From Flectonema sp. DT1601 (taxonomy: Eukaryota; Euglenozoa; Diplonemea; Diplonemida; Diplonemidae): a stretch of DNA of 64,000 nt. Numbering within the stretch: position 1 is the first letter of the stretch; the number at the start of each line of letters is the position of its first letter. This document shows positions 18,859 through 29,660 of the stretch, in pieces. The stretch spans positions 434,001-498,000 of the forward strand of contig OZ025839.1 in the NCBI GenBank assembly GCA_964019425.1, in the 5' to 3' direction. The position numbers and the translations under genes were made by a program. The notes below the pieces were generated by a model. It worked only from the letters and a program-made list of their open reading frames with translations. It made no database searches and was not told the origin of the DNA.

Positions 18859-21189
18859 ATGTCGTTCCGACTAGGACCGTCCACACCTCGCAGGCATGAC
18901 TACAGTCATAGAGAAAACATTCAAGTATCTGTGAGACTACGACCACCACTCTCTGGAGAATCTGTCCTTGGTATTTCTGATAACGGTTCCTTAGTAAAAG
19001 GTGATTCTGTAAAGTGGAGATGGACCGAGCAAACTGTATCAAAAATTCCTACACCTGGAACAGTCGCTCATAACCAAAGTTCATTCAAGTTCGATACGGT
19101 CTTAAATCCCGGAGATAGCACCGAAAGCGCCTTTAATAAAACAGCTAAAAATGTTGTTGCTAAAGTTATATCTGGATACAACGGTTGTATCTTTGCATAC
19201 GGACAAACAAATAGCGGGAAGACTCACACAATATTAGGTGATAGAAACCAACCAGGTATAATTCCAAAGGCAAGTCAAATGATTTTCGAAGACATGAAAA
19301 ACGCAGCTGGAGGAGTAACGTCACTCTTACGAATTAGTATTATGGAGGTCTATAATGAGAACATTATTGATTTATTGACACATAAAAAACACTCCATTGC
19401 AATTTCTGAAGATCCAGAGAGAGGAGTAATTCTCCAAGGACACACTGAACATGTTGTCAGAAACCTAGAAGACGTCCTCAGCCTCATTGCTGAGGCATCT
19501 CACAGACGAGCTGTAGGTAAGAATAACATCCACCTTCACGCTTCTAGATCTCATTGTGTATTTCAGCTGACATTAGAAAGGCAAAATGCTAATAGTCAAG
19601 ACGTTCGTGTTTCTGTGTTGAATGTAGTTGACCTTGCTGGGTCTGAAGCAAACTACCAATCTCATGAAGTAACTCCTTTAGATGTTCTTACAAAAATAAA
19701 AGATTCCCAATCGATACAAGGAAAGCTAGCCAAACACTCTAGAGAGGGAGAAGAGATAGAACGCTTGGAGCAAACCCGAGAAAGGGAAGGATCAAAAATT
19801 AGAAAATCGCTAACAGCACTTGTCAGAGTGGTAACTCTCCTGAGTCAAAATGAAAAATATATCCCATACCGGGACTCGAAGTTGACAAGGTTGATAAAGA
19901 ATGCTCTTGGTGGTGATTCTGCTACTTCTATAATCTGTACAATAAATCCTAGTGAAGACAGAGAATCGTTATCAACGTTGAGGTTTGCGACAGCGGCTAC
20001 GAAAATAACAAACAAACCCCAAACAGTAAAAGTTCTAAACGACGAGGCGTTGCTAACGAAGTATGAAACCGCCATCAGAGATATGCAAGAACAACTTCAT
20101 TTACAAAACTTATCATCAAATCAACGAGTCACTACTATTATGGATGAATATAATATGAAGTATGAAGAAAATGAGCAGCAACTTGACAGTCAAAAACGTG
20201 AAAATGAAGAACTTCGTAAGAGAATGGCCTCCCTCTCTAAATATATTCTAACCACAGAGAGTGTTCAACAACAACATACCGGACTTGATACTCACTACAA
20301 CACAACTAATCAGGAACCTGATGCAATGTCTCCTATAAGGTCTCCGACTAAGAGAGGTTTACATCGGCGACACAGTTTTAACGAAAATATGATTCGATGT
20401 GCGAGATCAAGAGAACTGTTTACTAGTGTTCCTGGAACTGCTCAAAACAAAGCATCAAAAGAAGACGACGCTCTTGCTATATTACATCTAAGTAACTCTG
20501 ATGCGATCAGACAGACTCAGGATGAAATAACTGCGGCTGTCCTAAAGGGTCAAAAGAAGACGATCTCAACACTGGAACAACATTTAAAAGAATTGACCGA
20601 AGCAATGTCGCAGTCTGACTCCGAAAAAGATCAAATAATTGTCAACTTAAAGTCTCAAGTTGAAGGTGTCTTATCATCTCTTAGGAATCAACGTCAGGAA
20701 TCTGCGAGTGCGACAACTGCAATGCAAGAGTCTCATCAAAAACAACTTGAATACCAACAACACAATCATGATAGTGCGATTGTAACACTTAAAGAAGACC
20801 ATTCAAAAACCTTAAAGGCTTGGCATGAAGATGCTGATGAATCTGAAAATGCTTTACGACTGGAACTACAACAAAAAGACGAAACGATAACAGCTAATGA
20901 ACAGGAACTCAACTGGAGAGAAGAGAGAATTGAATCGGTGTTGCGATTTGCTCGTTCTCAGGCTCAAGAGAACATTGCAATGAAATATTTACTAACTCAG
21001 CAATCTCGAAAATCAAGCGGATGTACTGGAGGGTCGGTATCCGCTACTGGATGGAAAAGATACATGCCTGGAGTGAATACTGTTTTAAAACAACAACCTG
21101 TTCTTCGAGACTTGCAATCAGATGCTTCACGCTCAGCTATGACTGAGTCAGTGCAATCCGAAGAGACGACAGCAACACGTCGAATGTAA
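18859..21189 (+). CDS. Kinesin motor protein, CENP-E-like (kinesin-7 type)
   Basis: 776 residues with an N-terminal motor (about 18-385). The P-loop is GQTNSGKT (115-122), followed by HTILGD...PGIIP and IMEVYNENIIDLL, as in kinesin-7/CENP-E. Switch I is HASRSH (near 226-231) and switch II is DLAGSE (258-263). Two departures from the family are visible. The loop after DLAGSE carries an insertion of about 28 charged residues before the alpha-4 helix. That helix reads IRKSLTALV where the family has NKSLxALG. Coiled-coil segments follow near 395-460 and 565-715. A basic linker between them has SPTK and RRHS sites that look phosphorylatable. There is no recognisable C-terminal cargo domain. The protein is much shorter than animal CENP-E. 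ATP-driven movement on microtubules is likely; the class assignment is moderate. Confidence 0.93.
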   Translation: MSFRLGPSTPRRHDYSHRENIQVSVRLRPPLSGESVLGISDNGSLVKGDSVKWRWTEQTVSKIPTPGTVAHNQSSFKFDTVLNPGDSTESAFNKTAKNVVAKVISGYNGCIFAYGQTNSGKTHTILGDRNQPGIIPKASQMIFEDMKNAAGGVTSLLRISIMEVYNENIIDLLTHKKHSIAISEDPERGVILQGHTEHVVRNLEDVLSLIAEASHRRAVGKNNIHLHASRSHCVFQLTLERQNANSQDVRVSVLNVVDLAGSEANYQSHEVTPLDVLTKIKDSQSIQGKLAKHSREGEEIERLEQTREREGSKIRKSLTALVRVVTLLSQNEKYIPYRDSKLTRLIKNALGGDSATSIICTINPSEDRESLSTLRFATAATKITNKPQTVKVLNDEALLTKYETAIRDMQEQLHLQNLSSNQRVTTIMDEYNMKYEENEQQLDSQKRENEELRKRMASLSKYILTTESVQQQHTGLDTHYNTTNQEPDAMSPIRSPTKRGLHRRHSFNENMIRCARSRELFTSVPGTAQNKASKEDDALAILHLSNSDAIRQTQDEITAAVLKGQKKTISTLEQHLKELTEAMSQSDSEKDQIIVNLKSQVEGVLSSLRNQRQESASATTAMQESHQKQLEYQQHNHDSAIVTLKEDHSKTLKAWHEDADESENALRLELQQKDETITANEQELNWREERIESVLRFARSQAQENIAMKYLLTQQSRKSSGCTGGSVSATGWKRYMPGVNTVLKQQPVLRDLQSDASRSAMTESVQSEETTATRRM

Positions 21190-22139
21190 TGCTGTTTTAT
21201 TAGATATTTTATTATTTATTTTGTTCACCCTTCCCTTCCTTTGTGACGAAACTACTGACAATAATAAAAAAAAATTTTCTCGTTTTTTATTATTATTACA
21301 AATACGATCATAGTAACCACCATTGCTGTATGACGGCTATGCAGTGTACCTACTCAGCAGTCTCAAAACCCTAATAGTTACTTCAAAAGGTTGACCATAT
21401 ATAGTTCATTGTGTCAATAACAGATGTGCTTATGATATAAATATTTACTATCCTCTCCCTTCTTTCTTTCTCTACTATTCTGAAATGAAAGCAAAAAATC
21501 TTCTTCTTCTCAGTTTTTTTTAAACCTTATTACTTAGTTTCTTTTTTTTTGTTTTTAAGGTTTACTGCTGTTGTTAAATTTATTTTTTTTCTTTCTTAAA
21601 ATCAGAGTTCTTTATTGAAACTACTAATTGTTAAACAAAATAATATATATTTTTTTTTTTTTTCTTCCCCATTAAAATCTTTTGACTTTTTCTTGTAATT
21701 AAATTTCTTTTTTTTTTTTTTTTATTGTTAGAATTTTCTTTTTTTTCTTTTTTTTTTTTTGCCATCCGTCAAAAAATAAAAAAAAAAACTATAATTCCAT
21801 GTTTGGGGTTAGTTATTTTAGTGCGGGCCAATGTACTTTTTTATTTATTTTTATTATTTCTCACCCACCCCACAAAACTAATGTTAAATTATCTTTATGT
21901 TTTTATGATACAACACAGTTGTAATTTTTACAAAATCGAACATACAACCACCCCACAAAAAAAAGAATAATAATAATAGAAAATCTTTTTTTTTTTTTTT
22001 TGTTTTCCTTAATAGAAAATCTACGTGTAAAACGGTATTATTATTATGATGATTTTTTATTGTGATGAAAATTTGATTTTTTTTTCTTATTTTTGTTCTA
22101 TTAAATTAAACAGGTCTGGGAGGGGTTTCCAAGAAAGGT
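21190..22139. other. Spacer between the kinesin and SAP/SUMO-motif genes
   Basis: AT-rich, with T-runs of up to about 17 bases. No GC-richer island and no supportable gene is seen. An acceptor-like AAACAG at 22108-22113 lies 27 nt before the next start codon. Confidence 0.5.
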
Positions 22140-25100
22140 ATGGAATGCGGGTTTCGCAACATACCAACAAAATGGATGGATTTACCAACTGATGGAAGTG
22201 ATCGGAGTATTACTCCGGTTCAAAGTTGGGAAAATGAATATGATTTAGATCAAATGACGTCTGAAGAGTTGGAGCAGCAAATATCGGAAATGAGAAATCG
22301 AATATCAGTTCTCAAAGAAACCCCGCCAACGACAGCAGAAGAAGAAGTCGTGAGCGATGATGAAATCGACGATATCACTCCACTTGAAGTCGCAAAGATA
22401 AAGCCAATTCAGTTCACTGCTACAAAAGAAACAACAATCAGAATGGCTCCAAGCTTAGATTCACATGTTCAACGCACACTAGCCCCTGGAGTAAAAATAT
22501 TTGGAGATAAAATGTGTCAAGCACCTCCCGGAGTCTGGCTGAGAATAGTATCTCGAGGTAAACCAAAAGGATGGTCACTCGTATGTCTCTCAAACACGAC
22601 ATCAATTTTACTGAAAATATCGAACCCAAATAATGAAATTCCTGAACATATCCAAGCTTTTATCACGAAATACGAATTAAATACTGTCGTCACTTCAGCG
22701 CTTCTCGAACTACCAGAGTCAGACCGTCATTCATTAATTAACAATAAAACAAAACAATACGAATCATGGGAGAATACCAACGCTTTGATAATGCATCAAA
22801 TACGAGTTGCTAGTAAAGACGAGGCTGATCAACTATCCCCAGATTGTAATGATACAATAGCATTAGAACTTCCAGTTATAAAACTGAAATCTATCGAAAC
22901 GATGAATGAAAACATCAACAATGCGCTGAGCACTGATGATCGTGAAGCAGCTATTGAACTATGCACATCAAATATTCCAATAAATTTAAAAAAAATCCTT
23001 CGAAAAGAGATTGAAAAGCGTGGAGGTAATCAATTTTCGATATCTCATCCACTATTTCCTCTTCGAATTCAACTTCTCTCCCTCTGGGTGTTGTACTCTA
23101 GAATTCAAGAAAAGATAACATACAGTGAAATATGTCCCGTATTAGCGAACTGGGGTATCGATGGAAGAAACAAAGCAGTGGGTGATTCCTTAAAAAGAAA
23201 ATGTGCTAAATGCGGCGGAATATATCCTGAATCGGGGTTAATGATCCACGAATCATCATGCAAGAGAGGACTAACAAAGTACAATCAAAGAGCCAATAGA
23301 AAGGATCGCCTTCGAGATTTCATTTCATCGAATATATCAAATCTACCAGATAATATAAATCCATCATATTCAGTATTTGATGGAATGTGGGATACTATAT
23401 TCGAAGACGATGATACGAAAATAAAACGAAGCTGGTCAATCACCAGGCCTTTCATCGAATTTCACCACAACGATGTTCGCAGACACTACAAGCTGGCTGA
23501 TATCGTGTGGAGCAGTAATAATAAAGGATTATCACTGAGACTAGTACTGCTTAACCCTCCTGCAACATGGAGTTCTGTTTTTAGTATCTCATTAGCACCA
23601 TCGACCGAAGAAGATATGTTGTGTGGGATCCAGTCTGACAACAGCGAGAAGGTTCGTTCATTCAAACTATACCGTTCAGCTCCAAGAAGAGAACGTGAGC
23701 AGCAAAGTGACAACAATCTCAGTCCTCAAGTTTTACGACAAAATCAACCAAAAAAAAAGCATCTAATTCAAACTCACACAATTCGAAAGACATCTCACAA
23801 CGCTTCAGGAGTCTTCTGCACTGGTGTTTATGTAACTGGAACACAACCTGGTACGTCTGCTGAAGACCATCCATTATTAGGAAAGGGTGCTCGGATGATA
23901 TCAGTGAATGGTCAAAAAGTAAACAACAATAGTAACGTTGAATTAATGATGGGTAGCTCTCCAAAGGTTTTTGTAATAGAGTTTAATGAAGCAGTGGCAG
24001 TCAGAAGAAAACTTAGAAAGAATAAAATGATCGCATCAAGAAAAAGGATTCGCAATGGCATCGACCCTGCTGTATCAGACGATTCTGAATCGACTATATC
24101 AGAAGCTGACTCTCCTGTTGTTGATGGAGTTGTTAACTCGGATGATGATGATGAAGAGCAGTTACCAGAGTTTACTTTTAGTATTCCAATTTCATTAATA
24201 CCGTTGAATTCATATCGAATAAAAGCATCATCCGAAACAATATTCATACTCTCTAACATTATAACTGAAGTAATCGTATCTTATGGAGCCTGGTCAGTAT
24301 TCGCTCTCGGTAAGGTAGTCCAGTCACTTAGAGGGTCTTGTAGACGTATTGCTGCTATTGATAGTAGTGATGTACGACGGATGACTTATCCAAAAAATAT
24401 TCTTGACGTTCAGGGTATTTGGAATGATGATTCTACTCCAAACAACATCACACACACAGTTAGTGTGTCTGGTCAGATGGTTGTTGAGACTTTGGAAGAA
24501 AAAATTGATTCGAATTATGTAACGATCGACTCTGCTATCAACAAGACGACTACTGTTGTTGTTAATGGTCAACAATATTCAGAAATATTTAGCAAACAAT
24601 GTGAAAATGAATGGAAATCAACTTCTGTCAACACCATTAAGACGATATCAATAACAGACGAACTGGTAATAGTAACGACCATCGATAATAAAACTTTGGG
24701 TATTGATCACAAGGGTGATATTTTAATAGAAAATATAGACTTATCAAATCCCAATTGGAAGAAGTTGACCTCAACCGATCAAATAAACCTAACTCCCGGA
24801 ACCACTGTAGTCATCAACACTAACAACGTACTTCGTCCTGCTCTTATTAAGCAAAATAACCCTACTGATAATACTGCTTGTGTTGATATCGGGAGTCGGA
24901 AGGATTTGATTGTATCAAAATATGATGTGTATTCAACAGAATCGTCAACATGTATGTTGGAAGACATTTTAAAAGGAAGTTCTATTTTATCGGAGACTAT
25001 GTTTCGACCAACTCAGTCGAAATCGTACTGCCATCGCTGTGGTAAAGTCAGACTTGAAAACCGACCGGAACTTTGCAACATATGCGAAATTATAACCGTA

Positions 25101-27623
25101 ATTATAGATTTGTCATCTAAGGAACTTAAAGAACATTGTCGTCACTTTAAATTACGTTGTAATGGCAGGGCTGAATTCATAAAGGGACACTTAGCTAGAA
25201 AAATGATTGAAACTTATTTCAATGAAATCTCATCAGCGGTGGTGGCTGCTGCGGTTTTGATCGCGAGTTCGGATGTTCGGTCGCTGACATCATCAGAGCG
25301 TTTGGCTTCATCTCATTTAAGAAAAATGTATCAGCCAGCTGCTTGGGTTTTATCATCGTTTTATGGAAGTTATCCATCTTTATGTAATTATGAGAATCTC
25401 ACATTTCTACATGAAGATCACGTTTCTCATAATTACTTTGTTGAAGTGATTTCAGAAACATTTTCGAGAGCGGTGGAGAGTGCTCAGAGAACTTTACTCG
25501 AAGAACCAAAATCACAAGCAGACTCATCATCTGGTAAGACGAGAAACTTATCAATTACTGGTGAATGGTGTAGTGGATTGAAAAACTTTGTTATCGCAGA
25601 CCTGTCTGGACAAGAATCACTTCCGGAAGACGCACCTCGAAGAGTACCAAGCCGATACCATTTTAGTGATATTTCAGAAAAGTATTATGATCAAAATCAA
25701 AGATCTGGTTTCTTAAGAATAGCAAACCAACCAAAAGGATTACCAGAAGGAGTTCCTATCGGATCTCTATACCTTACTATTGATAGGGTTATTGTAGGTG
25801 ATGTAATCAAACCAAGCAAGCTTTGGTTTGTACAGCAATCCAATACATTACTTCAATTGACAAGAGTAAGTTCATCTGGTAGAGTTCTGTCTACGGATAT
25901 AGCTCAGAGAGTGTCTTCTCGTATTAATAATGTGACTTTGAGTGATGTAAGAAAATCCTTATCACCTCCAACTATCGCCTCTCAAAAACAACCACAGCCA
26001 GTAGATACGTCTTCTATACATGAGAGTATAAAAGTAGAGAAATTCTTAGGAAGTCAGCTTGAAGCTTTTTCTGAAGTTCACACAGTCTCAACAACAGACG
26101 TACATGGTGAAGTTATTAAAGATGAATTCTCAACCCCTTTGGGAACTCCAAAGTTAGAACCGACAAGAGGTCAATCCGTCAAACTTGAAAAACAACAAAC
26201 CAAGGAAGAAGTCATAGTCAAAAGAGAGCCCCCTGCAGCAACACCAGAGCTGAAACGACCAAAACGGGAAGAAATAGACGCAAAGCCAATCATTCCATCT
26301 AACTTTGACAATAAATCACCCAATGATAAACAACAAGCCACAAGTACTAGTAAGGTAATGCCTACTTCTGGTGAGTTACTTGACAAAGAGCCGCAACAAC
26401 CTGCTGCAAAGCCTGGTAAAAAGGTAAGCAAAATACCGCCTTCTGCAGAAGGAAGTCAGAAACCGAATATAGTAAAACCTGATCCAAAACAACTGTCTGA
26501 CGACGTTGTCTCGAATGAGTTACTTGATAAGACATGCGATGTGAGAAATACGAAATCTTCCTCAAAGTCTTCGACTAAAATAGCAAAACAAAAAATAAAG
26601 ACAACTGCCACCGCTTCTTCTCCAAAGCCTGGTGCCAAGAGAGTACAACAAAAACAGTCTGCCAGTGTAAAAACGAAACCAACAAAACGATCTGAGTCAA
26701 GGGAAGCATCAACAACGTCACCTACGGTTGATATGATCAGTGTAAAACCTCCAACAAAGAAGTCAACACAGCAACCAACTGACAAACCCACTTTAAGTGA
26801 GGTCGGTTTGAACTCCTTCCCAAAAGAGTCGGCATCAGTGACAAAGAACGTACCTGAGAGTGAGAGCTATCTGAAGCCGAAGTGTACTCAAAGTGACCTT
26901 CCTGAAGAGAAAAAGCAGTCTGATGATACAATAATAAAAACAATCCCTGACCATGTGGCACAACAGTTACAAACTACTCCTGGGAACAACGCAAAAAGTA
27001 CACCTCAACAGACGGGGGGTGAGATCGATGCGGAAGCTGCTGGTAGTCAACTTGTTGTTAGTAATCCTTTGATACTTTTATCTGATTCTAGTGAAGGGAA
27101 GAAACATCTTTCAAAGACGTCTGCGAGTACCGAGTTGATGAAAGTAGCTACAGAACAGAAGAAACCTAAAATAAGTCTAACTTCTACAACAGAAGAGGTA
27201 GTCTGTTCTTACCCAACAACAGCAAGTAGTGGAGTTCTTATCTCTGACTTAAATACAACAATGATAAAACGTTTTCAACCTGACTGCGAAGATTCAAAAC
27301 ATGACAACCACGAGAAAGTGTTTCGAATAACTCCATCATCAAGTCCAGAGATGGAAAGAATGTCACCATCAATTCCTGATAATGATCACGATGATCATCT
27401 GAGGAGGGAATCGAATAGCAAGTCTCCGTCTGGTGAACCAGACGATAGGATGACAGCCCCGGCTCCTCGTAAAATTAAAAAAGTCGGATCTACTCCTCCA
27501 TTCTTCAAAGCAATCTCTCGATCTGATCCAAAACGTCACACAGATATAAAATCCAGTAAAAGAGAGAATCCTGAATTACCATTTCCAGTAAACACACACA
27601 CTAAGAGATCCAAAGCTGAATGA
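22140..27623 (+). CDS. Large protein with SH3-like, zinc, PDZ-like and SAP-like segments and SUMO motifs
   Basis: 1827 residues; I do not recognise the family. In order: a short coiled coil (about 37-60), an SH3-like segment (85-160, ending KGWSLVCL), a CAKC...H...C zinc-finger-like motif (354-373), a PDZ-like segment (about 555-615, GKGARMISVNGQKV), an acidic patch, a four-cysteine ribbon (CHRC...CNIC, about 964-982), and directly after it a SAP-like helix pair (LKEHCRHFKLRCNGRAEFIKGHL, given here as two parts LKEHCRHFKL and RCNGRAEFIKGHL). The last 550 residues are disordered, Lys/Ser/Thr/Pro rich, and carry several psi-K-x-E SUMO-acceptor motifs (IKVE, VKLE, VKRE near 1297-1362). A SUMO-interaction-like stretch PLILLSDSSEG lies near 1642. 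A chromatin or SUMO-pathway role is inference; there is no SP-RING, so it is not a typical PIAS ligase. Confidence 0.85.
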   Translation: MECGFRNIPTKWMDLPTDGSDRSITPVQSWENEYDLDQMTSEELEQQISEMRNRISVLKETPPTTAEEEVVSDDEIDDITPLEVAKIKPIQFTATKETTIRMAPSLDSHVQRTLAPGVKIFGDKMCQAPPGVWLRIVSRGKPKGWSLVCLSNTTSILLKISNPNNEIPEHIQAFITKYELNTVVTSALLELPESDRHSLINNKTKQYESWENTNALIMHQIRVASKDEADQLSPDCNDTIALELPVIKLKSIETMNENINNALSTDDREAAIELCTSNIPINLKKILRKEIEKRGGNQFSISHPLFPLRIQLLSLWVLYSRIQEKITYSEICPVLANWGIDGRNKAVGDSLKRKCAKCGGIYPESGLMIHESSCKRGLTKYNQRANRKDRLRDFISSNISNLPDNINPSYSVFDGMWDTIFEDDDTKIKRSWSITRPFIEFHHNDVRRHYKLADIVWSSNNKGLSLRLVLLNPPATWSSVFSISLAPSTEEDMLCGIQSDNSEKVRSFKLYRSAPRREREQQSDNNLSPQVLRQNQPKKKHLIQTHTIRKTSHNASGVFCTGVYVTGTQPGTSAEDHPLLGKGARMISVNGQKVNNNSNVELMMGSSPKVFVIEFNEAVAVRRKLRKNKMIASRKRIRNGIDPAVSDDSESTISEADSPVVDGVVNSDDDDEEQLPEFTFSIPISLIPLNSYRIKASSETIFILSNIITEVIVSYGAWSVFALGKVVQSLRGSCRRIAAIDSSDVRRMTYPKNILDVQGIWNDDSTPNNITHTVSVSGQMVVETLEEKIDSNYVTIDSAINKTTTVVVNGQQYSEIFSKQCENEWKSTSVNTIKTISITDELVIVTTIDNKTLGIDHKGDILIENIDLSNPNWKKLTSTDQINLTPGTTVVINTNNVLRPALIKQNNPTDNTACVDIGSRKDLIVSKYDVYSTESSTCMLEDILKGSSILSETMFRPTQSKSYCHRCGKVRLENRPELCNICEIITVIIDLSSKELKEHCRHFKLRCNGRAEFIKGHLARKMIETYFNEISSAVVAAAVLIASSDVRSLTSSERLASSHLRKMYQPAAWVLSSFYGSYPSLCNYENLTFLHEDHVSHNYFVEVISETFSRAVESAQRTLLEEPKSQADSSSGKTRNLSITGEWCSGLKNFVIADLSGQESLPEDAPRRVPSRYHFSDISEKYYDQNQRSGFLRIANQPKGLPEGVPIGSLYLTIDRVIVGDVIKPSKLWFVQQSNTLLQLTRVSSSGRVLSTDIAQRVSSRINNVTLSDVRKSLSPPTIASQKQPQPVDTSSIHESIKVEKFLGSQLEAFSEVHTVSTTDVHGEVIKDEFSTPLGTPKLEPTRGQSVKLEKQQTKEEVIVKREPPAATPELKRPKREEIDAKPIIPSNFDNKSPNDKQQATSTSKVMPTSGELLDKEPQQPAAKPGKKVSKIPPSAEGSQKPNIVKPDPKQLSDDVVSNELLDKTCDVRNTKSSSKSSTKIAKQKIKTTATASSPKPGAKRVQQKQSASVKTKPTKRSESREASTTSPTVDMISVKPPTKKSTQQPTDKPTLSEVGLNSFPKESASVTKNVPESESYLKPKCTQSDLPEEKKQSDDTIIKTIPDHVAQQLQTTPGNNAKSTPQQTGGEIDAEAAGSQLVVSNPLILLSDSSEGKKHLSKTSASTELMKVATEQKKPKISLTSTTEEVVCSYPTTASSGVLISDLNTTMIKRFQPDCEDSKHDNHEKVFRITPSSSPEMERMSPSIPDNDHDDHLRRESNSKSPSGEPDDRMTAPAPRKIKKVGSTPPFFKAISRSDPKRHTDIKSSKRENPELPFPVNTHTKRSKAE

Positions 27624-28047
27624 GTAGTTGAGACTTGAATGCTTTCTTTAGCAAACAGACACATCCTGTGTGAAATACGAGATATAAAAATTATCTTGCC
27701 TTGGTGAATGAAAAAAAAGAGTTAGAAAACATACTCACAGTCCGAAAATAAAAATAAAAATATAGACATTATTTAAGTTTTGAGGCGAGTCTCTAATAGA
27801 AGTTTTTGACTTCTGCTGAAGCCCTTTTTTTCAGTTTTATTTTGACCCATAATATTGTAAGAAAAATAATCACAAAATTATTTAACAGATTCCAACAAAG
27901 TGACGGATTTGGTGAAGGAGATTTAGTTTTTTTTTTTTTGTTGCCATTCAAAGAACGTTACCTCAAAGCGTTATTTTAACAAGTTTTTATTTTCTTAAAA
28001 AAAAAAGAGAAAAGGAACCTGTTTACAATAACAAAATAGATGATATA
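27624..28047. other. Spacer before the small basic protein gene
   Basis: AT-rich. One perfect small hairpin AGAAGT-TTTTG-ACTTCT lies near 27799-27815. Nothing else is supportable. Confidence 0.5.
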
Positions 28048-28700
28048 ATGACGACACGAGAAAGTAGGTCGGCGGTAACTCCGATATCAGCAAAGAGAAC
28101 GAATAGTGTTGGAGTTCCAAATGGTGGTAAAATGCGTAGAACTACTTCAGTAACCAGGGCATCATCTTCAGTGAGGAGTGCCAGTAAACCGAGAGCTTCT
28201 CCATCACCTAAAAAAGTAGCTAAGAGAAGTGTGTCAGCACCAATGGCTTCACGCATTAATTTCAGTAATTCTGCAGGAAATGGAACTACACCAAAAAAGA
28301 GAGCACCTGTGTCATCAGCTTTTGGAAGAAGTAATTCGTCATCTCGATCCCCGACGTGTGTCGAACTTTGGGGTCCACTTGGAGCTAAGCAGCGTCTTGC
28401 TGCTGAAGGAACTCCTCTTCACATGCGACCATCGAATGCAAAAATATTACGACCGTTGTCTCAGAGGTCAGCATCTCTACCGAGAGATACTTTTCGATCT
28501 CAAGAGGTATGCGCCTTATTACACTTGACTTGTGTGTTTAGTACCTTATTGATTCCTGTAAAAAAAAAAAAATAAAAAAAAAACAGCCCCGAACACCACC
28601 ATCGCAGTACAGTAGAGTATCACACTCTAATATGAGTGCTGGGTTTACAGGTCCTTTGAGGAGGAAGTCTATTCCTCAAGTACATGACTTTATGGTGTGA
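28048..28700 (+). CDS. Small basic Ser/Pro-rich protein, two exons
   Basis: Exons 28048-28506 and 28587-28700 give 190 residues. The intron begins GTATGC and ends with an A-rich run plus CAG. Without splicing the frame runs into a low-complexity lysine tail. With splicing it continues with the same basic Ser/Pro composition (PRTPPSQYSRVSHSN...) and stops at TGA. The protein has no predicted fold, many RS, SP and KR dipeptides, and a conserved-looking core VELWGPLGAKQRLAAEG. No family is recognised. Basic disordered proteins like this often bind microtubules or nucleic acids, but that is a guess. Confidence 0.75.
28507..28586 (+). other. Intron of the small basic protein gene
   Basis: 80 nt, phase 0, donor GTATGC. 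The 3' end is an A-run interrupted by one T, then ACAG. Confidence 0.65.
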
Positions 28701-29303
28701 AAATAGTTTTATATAAATCTGAGCAAATTGAAAAGGATTTTTTTTTCCAAAAAAATAAATAAAATAAAATAAAAAAACAACAGAATCAGATCCTATTAGG
28801 ACTTATCGAAAGTGAATCGAGAGAGAGATCCTTAATTGAGTGGGGGGCAGCAAACACACTGAAAACCGGCGTTCATGGATTTCGGTTGGGGACCAAAGCC
28901 GCAGTTTCATGCTTTCATGGAGCGAGTTAGCAAGTATTAAAAACTGTTGGACAGAATAATTTCCAAGTTCAGAGCTTCCAAAGCAAGCACAGACTGTACG
29001 AACCCCCCACCTGCGGTGCGACTGATATATATTATTTCAACAGACTTATCCCTTCCCTTTTATAACTCAGAAACTTTAATTATTCAGGAGAACTATTCCT
29101 GTAAATCTTTTTTGCATAAGTTCAGCAAAACCCTATTACGCTAATTTTCATTAAAACAGGAACATTGTGAATGAAATTGCGAAAAAAAAAAAAAAAAAAA
29201 AACACACTTTTATCAACGAAGTCTTATATTCATAAATTGCTAAATTGCGATTACTTTATAAATCTCACTGTCTGTAAAGTCTTAACCCAATTTATTATGT
29301 AAG
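28701..29303. other. Spacer with a GC-richer island
   Basis: Holds the structured island 28840-29010 and then an AT-rich stretch with a long A-run near 29181-29200. No protein gene is supportable. Confidence 0.45.
28840..29010. ncRNA. GC-richer island closed by an 8-bp inverted repeat (ncRNA candidate)
   Basis: GTGGGGGG at 28840-28847 is complementary to CCCCCCAC at 29003-29010. Inside, CGGTTGG-GGA-CCAAAGCCG forms a bulged stem. The element is closed by complementary ends like those at 7011 and 58278, but its sequence is unrelated to theirs. No family is recognised. Confidence 0.3.
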
Positions 29304-29567
29304 ATGGCTTCACAAGCTAAGGCAAGGGAAATCTCTCAACGACTGAGACATGCTGCAGATGCTTCAAAGAAATACCTCGGAAAAGGAAATAATGTTGAAA
29401 AGATGTACGTAGTGAAAGAACAGACGGTTGAAGAATACCTTAAAACCATGTTAAGTCCGGTCCGAATGGTACAACAACCGACCGTGAAAGTTACTCCACC
29501 TGTGATAGAAGGGGAATGGGAATGTTTTGATGATACGGTTGAAATGTGGCACAGCCTAAAACCGTAG
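29304..29567 (+). CDS. Small hypothetical protein (87 residues)
   Basis: Begins MASQAKAREISQRLRHAAD and ends with an acidic/aromatic segment (EGEWECFDDTVEMWHSLKP). The first 50 residues are helical and basic; there is no signal peptide or membrane segment. No family is recognised. The frame is unbroken, the composition is protein-like rather than a low-complexity run, and it lies on the same strand as its neighbours with short spacing, so I take it as real. Confidence 0.6.
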   Translation: MASQAKAREISQRLRHAADASKKYLGKGNNVEKMYVVKEQTVEEYLKTMLSPVRMVQQPTVKVTPPVIEGEWECFDDTVEMWHSLKP

Positions 29568-29633
29568 GCGTCCCTTGTTTGATTATTGCCACCAGCAACT
29601 TGAGATAAATCTTAATCTACGTTCATCATCATC

Positions 29634-29660
29634 GATATTTATTTCAGGGAAACACATTAC
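29634..29660 (+). promoter_or_regulatory. 3' splice acceptor-like site before LVIVD gene 1
   Basis: GATATTTATTTCAG ends at 29647, 13 nt before the start codon. It could be a trans-splice acceptor or the end of a 5'-UTR intron. Confidence 0.4.
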
